From Blastomussa wellsi (taxonomy: Eukaryota; Cnidaria; Anthozoa; Scleractinia; Plerogyridae), in NCBI GenBank assembly GCA_947652115.1, contig OX393570.1, positions 5,532,362-5,596,361 of the forward strand: a stretch of 64,000 bases of DNA, written 5' to 3'. The position numbers and the translations under genes were made by a program. Position 1 is the stretch's first letter. Each line of letters starts with the position of its first letter. The notes beneath the pieces were generated by a model. That model had not been told where the DNA came from. It saw only the letters and a list, made by a program, of their open reading frames with translations, and searched no databases. Below are positions 1 through 10,000 of the stretch, piece after piece.

Positions 1-139
1 CTTGCATATTTCGTCTCATGCTTGTGCTTATCGCAAGTGTAAACATCCTTGTGGTTATAATATTGCGCCTATTTTTGTGCTTATGTCACTAGTTTAAACC
101 AGCCTGAACTGTTCACACTTTCTTTTCTTTTTTGCTCAG

Positions 140-214
140 GTTGTTCGTCTTTCCAATATTGTTGAACTTGCCAGAAGTGTGAAAATGAAGGTCAACTTCG
201 AGCTACCTATCTAA
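140..214 (+). CDS. Last coding exon of an upstream gene (partial)
   Basis: A pyrimidine-rich tract ending in TTTGCTCAG at 131-139 is a strong splice acceptor. It is followed by 24 codons and a TAA stop at 212-214. The peptide starts VVRLSNIVELARSV and ends NFELPI, assuming a phase-0 junction. I do not recognise the protein; the rest lies left of the window. An AATAAA polyadenylation signal at 598-603 fits a 3'UTR of about 400 bases. Intact acceptor, open frame and downstream poly-A signal support it; the short length keeps confidence moderate. Confidence 0.5.
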   Translation, partial: VVRLSNIVELARSVKMKVNFELPI

Positions 215-1215
215 AATTCCTTTAATTTTGTAACAAAGCATTGTTTGATATTCCAGAGTTGGCAATGCTATATCAGTTTTCTTCCAGGCAGAACTTGTTC
301 TTTTCTGTTATGGTCCCAAATGATATGCAATCATGCATTTGTGGTACCGGCCATTCAAATCAATGGAAGGGAACGACTGAAAAATGTCAGTTGAGACTCA
401 TAACTGCATTTGTTGGATGAAGGTGTAATTATGTACCTGTCTGTTTTTATCACATCAAAGTATATTTATAATAATTTTAGTTGTGTATCTTTATTACCTA
501 TACGGTCTCTTACAGTGCAACTTGTTTTTTGGGTCTTTGGCGCAACAAAACCTCAGCAAATTCCAAATTGAGGTTCTACACAAAGACCTATTTCTGAAAT
601 AAATTTTTAGCTACATATTCGTTTAATTGCTTGTTGGTTCTGTTGTTGTTTTGATTATTTTCAATCGAGAGAATATTCTCTTATTTTAATTTTCCTATTT
701 GCGTCGACGATGGTGTCGACGATATCCTTCTCCCCCGGCACATCCCCAGATAAAAGGGGATCGACGAGATTTCTTGTCAACCTGGCAAGCGCTATTATTA
801 TAGAAATTGCTAAATTACTTGAAGTAATTTAAAACTTGAAGCCGACTGTAGTATTGGAGGGTAGGTGCCGTAAAGGTAGCGACAGAGGAGATCAGCAATC
901 TCCTCAGCAGCAAGGAGGTCACCACGGCAACCGAGCCACAGCCCACCTGAAGAACCAGTGTGTGGAATGAATACTTACCAAAGATTGCGGGAGGGAGGGA
1001 AACAAAGCGAGCAAGCTAGCAGGCAATGAAGCAAAGCACATGGCAATGACCCTGCAAACCTCCCTGGAACCCCCCACATAATATAAATGCAGCCGCTGCA
1101 TTGGCTTAGTTTTAACCTAAGTCTCATGAAATTTGTAAAGTGTGTTAAGAGGAATAGGTTCCCTTGTTCAATCGTGAAATGTGGTTCTAACTCTTGAGAT
1201 CAGCTTTTTTTGTCG
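215..1215. other. Intergenic / convergent 3' ends
   Basis: This stretch lies between the end of a plus-strand gene and the end of the minus-strand LRR gene, so both transcripts converge on it. The left part (to about 620) is the likely 3'UTR with AATAAA at 598-603. A GTCGAC repeat near 703-724 and a GC-richer patch near 860-960 are visible. No supported coding exon. Confidence 0.5.
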
Positions 1216-2622
1216 TTATTTGTGCTTTCCTTTTATACAGTTCTTCCGTGCGACATTTTCATCGCGTGATTTCAAAGCGACCATATTTGGAAATTCGTGA
1301 AACTGTAACTTGCCGTCTTTATTTACGTCAAGGATATCAAAAACTTTCTTCAGATCAGCTTTGGTCATAGCAATGTTCATTTGTTTCAACCCTGCGATGA
1401 AGGTCTCTTGGCTGATCGTGTCACGCTTGCTAGAAAGTATCTTGAACAAGTCTACCATCCGCAGACCACTATGACGAGCGAAGCGCACGAATTGATCCAA
1501 TGGCGAAGTCTTCTCTGGGCTTTGAATCTCTCTGGCCTGACCTCCTTGGATATTTATTTGCCAGGTGAAGTTGAAATCGGGTCGATTTTGAAGTACCTCT
1601 TCGAGCTCTTTATGGCAGTCCCTATCTAGACAGATGCCCGCTAGATGAAGTTCCTGGAGAGCGCTATCTTGGTTTCGCCGAATTGCCTTCAGGAATGCTT
1701 GAGCACCAGGGCTCAAGTATGGGTTCTTTCCAATGTGAAGCACCTGAAGGGTCTTGTTTCTTTTCAGGCCTTTAGCAATGATCTTTGCCTCTGGTAGACC
1801 GATGGAAGTGTTAGAAGCATCCAGATACGTCAGGCATTCGTTAACCTCGAGTACATTTCTTAAGGCCTGTGCAGCTGCTCCGGACAGACTGTTCCAAGAA
1901 AAATAAAGCTGCTTCAACGAGTAGCATTCTTGCAACCCATTCATGAAATCCACGGCCCCTCTGGTGGAAATGTTATTCCAGCTGACGTTTAAAGACTCTA
2001 ATGAACTTGTTTTGGACAGAATGGAGCCTAGAATGGCAGCTCCTAGATCATCTAGGCAATTGTGACTCAAGTCAAGTACCTTCAAGTGAAAACTCTCTTT
2101 GACTCCTTCCAGAAGAGGAAGAATATGACCACCTCTCTTACTTGTATCTGAGAAGTTCAGCCTTCTGAGTGAAGAGGTATTCTTGAGCATTCGCTCCATA
2201 GCACGGTTTCCCTCGATGCCAATGTTGTTCCCCGATATATCAAGACTGGTTATAAAGCAATTGTCCTCTAGTAGATCTGCTAGAGCTGTGGCACCATTCT
2301 CAGTAATGCCATTGTCATGAAGATTCAATGTGTCCACCGTTATGTTGCGTTTGAGTGCATAGGAGATGGCCTGCACTCCCTGGTCTAGGAGCCCATAGTG
2401 ACGAAGATCAACCTTGCTACTTGTCAATTGCTTGATAAATTTTGATACCGGTGGTATACCGATCTGGGTACAAGCTGCTGCATACATTTGTTCCTGTGTA
2501 ATATCGTTTGTTTTTTCCGCACAAAAGTCTTCCAAGTCTGTGTCCCGGTCTTCATCGTCAACAGACAGTTCCGTAGTTCCTTCGTAGGTGGATGATTGAT
2601 TGGAGGTTTGTTCCAAATCCAT
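1216..2622 (-). CDS. LRRC74-like leucine-rich repeat protein with EF-hand
   Basis: Single-exon 468-residue protein. An acidic N-terminal region (about 1-45) is followed by ribonuclease-inhibitor-type leucine-rich repeats (about 65-350). These follow the pattern LxxLNLxxNxIxxxGAxAL, visible as TLNLHDNGITENGATALADL, VLDLSHNCLDDLGAAIL and SLNVSWNNISTRGAVDF. The C-terminus has an EF-hand calcium loop, DVNKDGKLQFHEF, at about 432-444 with canonical Asp/Asn/Asp/Lys/Glu positions; a second, degenerate hand may precede it near 395-430. This layout matches animal LRRC74A/B-like proteins, whose role is poorly known; a cytosolic calcium-responsive scaffold is the usual guess. No signal peptide or membrane segment. 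The absence of introns could reflect retroposition, but no poly-A tract or target duplication was seen. Confidence 0.88.
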   Translation of the reverse strand: MDLEQTSNQSSTYEGTTELSVDDEDRDTDLEDFCAEKTNDITQEQMYAAACTQIGIPPVSKFIKQLTSSKVDLRHYGLLDQGVQAISYALKRNITVDTLNLHDNGITENGATALADLLEDNCFITSLDISGNNIGIEGNRAMERMLKNTSSLRRLNFSDTSKRGGHILPLLEGVKESFHLKVLDLSHNCLDDLGAAILGSILSKTSSLESLNVSWNNISTRGAVDFMNGLQECYSLKQLYFSWNSLSGAAAQALRNVLEVNECLTYLDASNTSIGLPEAKIIAKGLKRNKTLQVLHIGKNPYLSPGAQAFLKAIRRNQDSALQELHLAGICLDRDCHKELEEVLQNRPDFNFTWQINIQGGQAREIQSPEKTSPLDQFVRFARHSGLRMVDLFKILSSKRDTISQETFIAGLKQMNIAMTKADLKKVFDILDVNKDGKLQFHEFPNMVALKSRDENVARKNCIKGKHK

Positions 2623-2720
2623 GTAGACTGAGTTCCAGCTTAAAGATAACAGTTATGTAAAAGTGAAGTCTGAGTACAAGTCTAATAGCCCATCAAGTCG
2701 GAGCTTATCTCGGTTTCCGT

Positions 2721-2949
2721 AGCATGAAGCGACTAGGAGTATTTCTACTCCCCCCTGGATGGGATGCTAGTCCATCGCAGGGTTATCCCCCAGCAGTATA
2801 TTTCGCTGGTGCCAATTTAAACACCTGGGTGAAGAGAGGTACTGTGAGAGTAAAGTGGCTTGCCCAAGAACACAACCCAGTGCCCCGGCCGGGGCTCGAA
2901 CCCAGACCGTTCGAACCGGAGTGCAGCGCACTGCCCATTAACACCGCGC
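2721..2949 (-). repeat. tRNA-derived SINE, copy 1
   Basis: About 229 bases in reverse orientation. Read on the minus strand it contains a B-box-like GGTTCGAGCCCCGG and the family core found in three other places here (6575-6648, 11688-11899, 58361-58583). Shared landmarks are GGATGGGATGCTAGTCCATC, CTGTGAGAGTAAAGTG and AGCATGAAGCG at the 3' end. An open frame across it is repeat sequence, not a gene. Confidence 0.75.
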
Positions 2950-3274
2950 AAAAGAAGGGGGTGGGGGAAGAAAGAAAGGTAACAAGATTTTAAATTGTTA
3001 CAGCACGTACAGACAAAGAAACGTTGAAATTAGAATTATGATGACCGAAGTTATTCTATACTCGCTTCTAGTCGCAATAAAAAGGGAATTTTCTTTCCTG
3101 AAAAGCTGTTGTCGACTTTCGAATTGACAAAAACAAATTCGGAAGAGAAAGTTCTGTACAGTAAAATTTCGACGTCTCGATTCCTCGAACGTCTTGATAA
3201 CTCGAACCAAGAGTCATTTTTCTTGATGACTAAAAGGAAGAGCAGTGCAACTTTACCCCCGACTTCTTAAAGAG

Positions 3275-3526
3275 CCTGACCCACCCACTTTGCATCACGC
3301 GCCGCCTCTATTATTGTTATTGTTATCACAAAAAGCGATTGTACAAAAAATAACGAACCCCAAGGAAAGAAAAAATAGCGAGGAGTATATTTTCGTAAAG
3401 ATGACACCTGCTTGAAGCATTCAACGTCGCTGGAAACAGATAAAATATGTCGGTCGCTACAACTCGCTTTTTCGGGGGCCCCAAAAATGGCGGTTTGACT
3501 CGCGGTGCATAATGGGTGGGTCAGAT
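3275..3526. mobile_element. MITE-like element with ~25-bp inverted termini
   Basis: The left end CCTGACCCACCCACTTTGCA and the right end, read in reverse complement as TCTGACCCACCCATTATGCA, form imperfect terminal inverted repeats about 250 bases apart. No coding capacity. Target duplication not resolved. Confidence 0.6.
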
Positions 3527-5856
3527 TCGTTACGATTAGGCTGAAAATATCTTTTTTTTCTTTGAATATGCGCGACTATCGTTTCAACGGTCTATGATGT
3601 ACTAGGAATGAGACTTTCTTGGTTTGTCATTAAAACTAAAATCGCGCATACGGGTTTCAAAATCTCAAGAATGACAAAAAATAAACGCCAGGTAACATTT
3701 CAAACTTTGTAATTGTAGCTTTTCAAAGGAAAAAGAAGACATTTTCAGGTCAATTTCAAATCTATACCAACGCTTTGGTCACCTGTGCTCTTACCTTCAC
3801 GTTAACCGGTGTACCGACCGTCTGCTTGATACAGAGTTTCTTTCATTTGGAGCTGTAGTTATAAAGCTATACAGCCGTAATACAAATGAAATAAAAAGCG
3901 ACAACCATCAACAGAAGCTTCGGGCAGTTTTTCAAATATCCGTTTAGCGCAGAGTAATCTTGTTGGGTGTTGTTGTTTCGCACGTTTTTGGTTAAAGAAC
4001 ATTGTCAATGAGAAAACTCGAGCTCCTTTGCAAATGTGTTTTAGCGGTGTTAATTAGATGCCTAAGCGAAAGCTGCTTATTGTTTTGCTTGGGCATTACA
4101 ATATTGGCCTTTACGAAGGCGTTTGGGACAATATTTCTATCCGTAATAATGGAATGTTTTCAATTCGATTACTTTAACAGTTTTGCTTGTTATACAAAGT
4201 CTCTTGTCAATTGTCAGTTAATAGTCTTCTCTAAGAATTTCAACAGGGTTTTGTTTGTAATAACCATAATTACTTGGCGTGTTAATTGGACGTTAATCTC
4301 AATAGTTTAAAATATTGTTTAAGAGGCTAAATTTCTTCACAACAGTTGATTCCGTTCATTTGGAAATTCCAGGTTGGAAATCTTTTCATATACATCAGTG
4401 TAGTATTAAAAAGTTAATAGGTATCGAAAATTTGACTCAGTTACAGGTATGTCGAAGTTGCTTGCTATTTAGTTATATTCTGGTATCTCCCGCATCGACA
4501 GCAAGTTATTTTTATTTTGATGATGTCATTGGTCACGTGGAAACTAACAAGAATCCTGTCTGTTCGTGCGAAGTATCACCCAATGCTTGGCCAATCTGGC
4601 CGCAGTTCACAGTGGTTCTCTGGCGCTTCGGAAGATCCCATTGATAAGTTTTTGTAAACGCAATTCAATTTATACCAGAATAAGTGCATGTATATCGCAG
4701 GATATTTGGACTTCCTGACCGTAATGGATAATTAACAATTATCTTGCGATATCGCCTGGTACTTAGCCGATGAGGCTGTAGGCAGAAGTTATTCCGCAAG
4801 ATTCAGCATGATAAATGTTTTATTCAGCACATTTTAAAGCTAGAAAAGCTGGCCTTATGCGCAAAACTTTGGAAGAATCATCTTAACTTTGTACATCGCA
4901 GGATATCTGTCGTACAAACAGATTTATCAGTGGTAGATCAATTAATTGCCGAAGCCGAAGGAAGGCTGAGGCAAATAATTGAGGGGTTGAACAACGAACT
5001 TGAAACTTGAAACACATTTCATACGGACAACTAGCTGGATTCCAAGCTTTCCCATCTTTCTTTCTTGACGTCGAGCGAGGAGACCCTGATTCTTCATACT
5101 GTAGGCCTATTGACCTATCCTTGTTGCTACCCAATTCATATCACGCGATGATTCATTTGGGAGGTTTTGTAGTAGATACTTGCATGCACGCAGTAACCTC
5201 TCAAATGTCTCAAACTAGCAAGCTCGCAGGCGCATTTTCTTGGCTCGTCTTTCAGCTGTCTTTGAAACGCACGCTCATAACTTTCCTGTTTCGTTTATGT
5301 GGTCAATTCCGAGTTCCCATTTACAAATTAAATGAGATTGATTTCATAAAAGTAACATTCCTTGAAACTAATTTTCACGTGAATGGTTTCGCACGAAAAC
5401 TCGATTTGATATGACGTCACATGCTCATAACTCACCACCAAGCCTCGTTTTCGCGAATTATTCGTTTTCCACCAGGGTATTCATTTCATTTTTGCTGCTT
5501 TCGAAAATTCATTAAAGTTTACAAGTTTGCACTTCGAAAGCGAGGCTTAGGGGAGAAACGTGCCAGTAAATGTGGGCAAAATGACGGCATCTCGTATTTT
5601 TAATAATCTCCAAAAACATTTATCTACTACACTGCATATGTTGACATAAAATTTGTTCAATAGTGTAAATATTTAGCTTATCAATACATTTCATTGTTAA
5701 AAAGCTATGGGATCTTTGTACATGTTACAGTTTCCTTTTCAAGCTTTAATTTTATTTATAAATTGTTACTATCTTTTTGCAATTTTTATAGAGGATCGAT
5801 CAATTAGAATTTTTTAAAATTGTTTTTAATTATTATATAGCTTTTAAATCTTTGTG

Positions 5857-6021
5857 TAGCCTGAATTTCTGATGACTTCCTCTGGGTTTCGGGAGTCGCC
5901 GTTAATGCCGTCCAGTGACGTCATGCCGGGTTTTCTCTCTGCGCGGCATTAGCGGTTATTTTGTTTAGACGTCTTTACTCGGGAGCACGCGTCTAGAGTA
6001 AGTCATCTGAAATCCAGGCTA
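5857..6021. mobile_element. MITE with inverted termini TAGCCTGAATTTC
   Basis: A 165-base element starting TAGCCTGAATTTCTGATGAC and ending with its imperfect reverse complement (AAGTCATCTGAAATCCAGGC TA). The interior is GC-richer than its surroundings. No coding capacity. Confidence 0.65.
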
Positions 6022-6574
6022 ATCTTTATGTTCTCCACTTTTAAGTTGTTTAATTAGAATTTTCTAACAATCTATTCGTAAGTTTATGACTGACCGGAGA
6101 CATTCGGCAGCGTGGTAATAATAGCAATCCCAGGTCAATGTTAAAATACAAAAGTGCATTTTGGTATTTAAATCACCCTGAATCCCGTGATACTTCCCTT
6201 TAATGGTCTTTTAAATATCTCTAACAGACTCACCCGTTATAGTAACCCTAGGTACGCCAAAGGGGAACCATTTTCTATCGAATTTGTACGAAAGGCTTTC
6301 CCTTTCTTTCAAAAATGCGGGCACATAAAAAGGAAGCCTTCCCGTTTGGCTTAGAGGGGAGAACCCTAACAACAAAGAGGTTGCTACAGATGACTTCTAA
6401 CCATCATATCTTGGGTTCGCTTTCAATCCTGGGATTGATTTTTTGCCATGCTTATTCTATTGGAGGCTTCTTTTCACTTTTTTGGCAGTTTTCACCAGAT
6501 TTGGAAAGTACGTTATCAGAACAAAACACGCTAAAAATTCTCACAGTTTACATCTTTCTCGAAAGAAACCATTC

Positions 6575-6648
6575 CTACTCCTGGATGGGGTTAAGCATAA
6601 GAGAAAAGTCTCTTGCCCGAGAACACAACGCAACGACCCCCGGCAGCT
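6575..6648. repeat. Degenerate fragment of the tRNA-derived SINE
   Basis: Contains CCTGGATGGGG, then a TTGCCCGAGAACACAACGCA block matching the middle of the SINE copy at 2721-2949. Both ends are lost. Confidence 0.45.
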
Positions 6649-6840
6649 CTTCAGACCAAACCCCAGCACTATATCTCTCTTAGACTGCTGCAACTCCAGC
6701 CTTTAAAACTCTTTAGTCCGTTCCATAGTAGCTTGGAAAGTTGGTTGTTGTATAGAAGATGTTTTGCAGAGTTGACCAGGGACTCGATGCTTGCGGCAAG
6801 CCAGGTGGATTTCTTCTAAAAAAAGTGATGGAAAACTTTT

Positions 6841-7025
6841 TCAGCCGGGGCCTGGCTCAATTTCACGTACAACTAGCAGAGTGGCGGTTCCAGCTACCTC
6901 GGGCTTCTTACGAGGCTTACAAATAACGGCCACAAGGGCCGCCAGGAGTAACACCACGGCGCACCCAAGCACTCCTGCCAAGATGCCAATCACAATGCGG
7001 GTGCCTTCTTTAGGTTTTGTGGATT
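6841..7025 (-). CDS. ZP gene 1, exon 11: transmembrane segment and tail
   Basis: The acceptor TTATCTTACAG precedes 61 codons ending in TGA (6841-6843). It encodes a short stalk, a strongly hydrophobic helix (IVIGILAGVLGCAVVLLL and onward), the stop-transfer KPRKK and a short tail ending EIEPGPG. This is the C-terminal anchor removed from the mature ZP polymer after cleavage at the basic site in exon 10. Confidence 0.88.
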
Positions 7026-10000
7026 CTGTAAGATAATAAGGAAAGCAGGTGGGCGAAAAAAGTTAATCTGAAACGATGGAATACCTTGCAACGACCAGCA
7101 CGTTATTGTCTAAAAAAAGAGGCTGTTTTTATATAAGGCAAATGTCCTGACGGTGTCGGTCGATGATGAATGGTGATGAATCCGTGCCAACATACAAACT
7201 CATGGTAATATTGCAAATATTCTTTTGCTTATAAAATACGCTATAAAAGACTCCATTACGAACAAAAATGATTTTGCGCATCAAAGACCACGTTTTCATC
7301 CAAATTTAAATCTATAAATAACGATATTTAGAGAGAGAGAGCTACAACAGTCCCGTATGGTTTTTACGCGGGTCCTCTGATCCAGCTCAAATTGGAATGT
7401 TTACATGTGTTTAGGAGGGAGGAAAATCCGCGAACTTGGAGAAAAATCACCCTCAGAGCGAGGCAAGAATTAGCCAATAACAAACTCAACCCATAAATGG
7501 ACTCTGAAAGGAACGGACAACACTGGTAGGAGACGAGGGCTCTCACCACTGCGCCATCCCGCTTCCCTTAAAGGATCTACGTCACGGTTTGTGCCTTTTT
7601 GAAAAATTTAGCCTATGTTTTTCAAAATCGTCATTTGTAATCCGTCTCAATCTTTTCCATCCTTAACCATCTTTGTTCCTTTTTGGCTTAGTATCACCTC
7701 TTTGTTTTTTTTCTTCCTTTGTAAACTATTAGTTTTAGGTTTCTTACATTATAAGGGTAATTTGGTTCGTCGCAAACAATAACTCGCAATATCGTGACGT
7801 AGCTTCTTAATGGAGATCAGTAAAAAGGTAAACTTTGCAAACTTCAATCTCGCCTAATAATTAACAATTATTCTTTGAAATCGAGGTGAATAGTGGCAGA
7901 ATATTTACCGAGCCGCGAAGCGGCAAGGTAAATATTCTGCCACTATTCACCGAGATTGAGAAGAATAGTTGTTTTAGTATATACACAGGAAGTGATCTCA
8001 ACAACATTTTCAGAAGGAAACCATTGAAAATCGATTTAATTGACCTCCGAAACACTGGCGAAAAGCGAGTTTACACCCGCCATTTTGTTTTTGTTTGGCT
8101 TACGCATTATTCACTCGGTAGGGGGTGAATAATGCTCATTAGCCAGAGATAGCGAACCAATCAGATTGCTTAAAACACCAAGATCATTGACTGTGTATAT
8201 ACTAACACCCAATATCTCCATTCCCCATGCACACCAAAAAACCCAACAACAACTAAACGGAGACATAACAAAAGCCATATTCGTACCCTCGTTAGGTGGG
8301 TTAGAAGAAAAAATTATCGGCCCAACAGCAAGAAATCGTTCAATCTCTTGTTCCGATGCCCGCTTTCTCCTGCCAAACTTGCATCCTTCAGCACACCGCG
8401 ACGACCGATCAGAACGAAGACACGCCTTAACCAGACAATGGAGGAAGATTTCTTTCGACTTTACAGCGCTGAAGCGAAACGCGTTCAAAGTCAAACGCTG
8501 AACAGACGACAATGTGTAGTTGTAGCCAAGAGTGTTATCTTTGGGACACCTGAAATATGGAATCGGAAAATGAATAAATCAGTTTTTTGTACTTTTACTA
8601 CAGACCATAATAAAACGCTGAAGCGGTTTGCACCACGCAGGCACATGCTCATGTAGTCTATTTTTTCCAGTCAAGTGCGCGTAACGAATTTGCTGTCCCC
8701 ATATGGATTTTAAAAACAGCTCAATTTAAAAATATTAGTTTAAAATATTTAAGTATCAATGTATTTAGCACTACTGTGCTAATTGGGGCCACTGTAAATA
8801 CGGAAACAAATATTGTAAATAGCATCTTCACATGGATTCACAAAATAATGATATAAAGTCAACGTCAACGTAAACGTTTGAGGTTCGAAATTCCACTCAT
8901 ATTTTCCTGCCTTGATTAGTTTTGACTTTCGCGTAAAAACTGGTCGCTGCTTCCCGGCCGATTTCTGTGGGACGAATGGAATGCAAAGACGAATTTGAGG
9001 TTTATCTGAAAGATATTTCGGAATCAACCAATCAGTCAGCCAATCGATCGATCAATCAATCAATCGAACAATCAAACATGCAAGCAGTTAGTCAGTCAGC
9101 CAATCATCAGTCAGTCCGTACATCCGTCCGTAAGTCAGTCGGTCGGTCAATTAATCAATCAATTTACTAGAAACGCTGAGTAGAAACTGGCTGTATTTTA
9201 ATATCTATTCTTGGCATAGAATTTGCAAGAAAGAGAGCTACTAAGTTTCAAAAAATAATTGTAAATCAAATGGAACTTTTTAGCCTGCGAGAGCAGACGA
9301 TTTTTTCGGCTCTCGTTCATCGGCGGGGTGAAACGCGAGCCGAAAAGAGAGCCGTCTGTTCTCGCAGGCTAGGAACTTACCCGTCCTCTAAAAAGATGAA
9401 CTGCATCTGATGATAATAATCCATCGTAGGAGTGGCCTTGCACTCATCCACGAACACAACAAGTCCTGAATCACTTGATGTCACTGACAACTGAAGGAAA
9501 ATATCCGCTCCAAGATTTATCGGCCCCACAGGGTAGTGTGTGTAATACTCCTTGAAGTCTCCACTTTTGAACATCTGCATCTCAAACGTAAAATTTCCAA
9601 ACGACTCTGGGGAAGATATAAAAACGGTTCACTGCTGTTCAGACGTAAATTCCAAGTACAGTAATACACTCCCTTCTTATAATAGCCTTTATAGGGACTG
9701 AGATTACCTAAAATTTAACAACATGCTAAAATCCGGGGGCCGGTGTGGTGGTGTACACTCGTGAATTTAGGATCGGGTGTGTGTATGTCGCAAAGGTTAA
9801 TAAGCTTCAAATCAAAATCAATCAACTTTATTTAAAACACGGTAAATGGCTCAGCAAGCTGGTTTTCAGACATGCCGTGTAAGAATTACAAGATATAAAT
9901 GCTAAAAATTCCAAAAATTACAAGATATAAATGTTAAAGGACTAATAAGCTAGGCATAACTTAACAAGAGAAAGACTGATTTTCAACTAACTGACAATAG

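Larger units (their letters stand above)
2950..6840. other. Gene-free region between LRR gene and ZP gene 1
   Basis: About 3.9 kb without a supportable exon. It holds two inverted-repeat elements (3275-3526 and 5857-6021), a degenerate SINE fragment (about 6575-6648) and AT-rich DNA. Open frames of 100-135 codons at 4002-4310, 4315-4644 and 5007-5414 have no recognisable domain or splice context. The segment just left of 6841 is the expected 3'UTR of ZP gene 1, but no AATAAA stood out. Confidence 0.5.

Noticed and set aside
4002..4644. Two adjacent ORFs of 102 and 109 codons with hydrophobic stretches
   Set aside because: Composition follows the AT-rich DNA; no conserved motif or splice signal links them.
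5007..5414. 135-codon plus-strand ORF
   Set aside because: No recognisable domain, no start context or neighbouring exon, and shadowing ORF on the opposite strand.
8111..8512. 133-codon minus-strand ORF taken as a stand-alone gene
   Set aside because: Its ZP-C part is exon 10 of ZP gene 1; the ATG and the C-terminal extension past the donor at 8286 are exon-internal or intronic.
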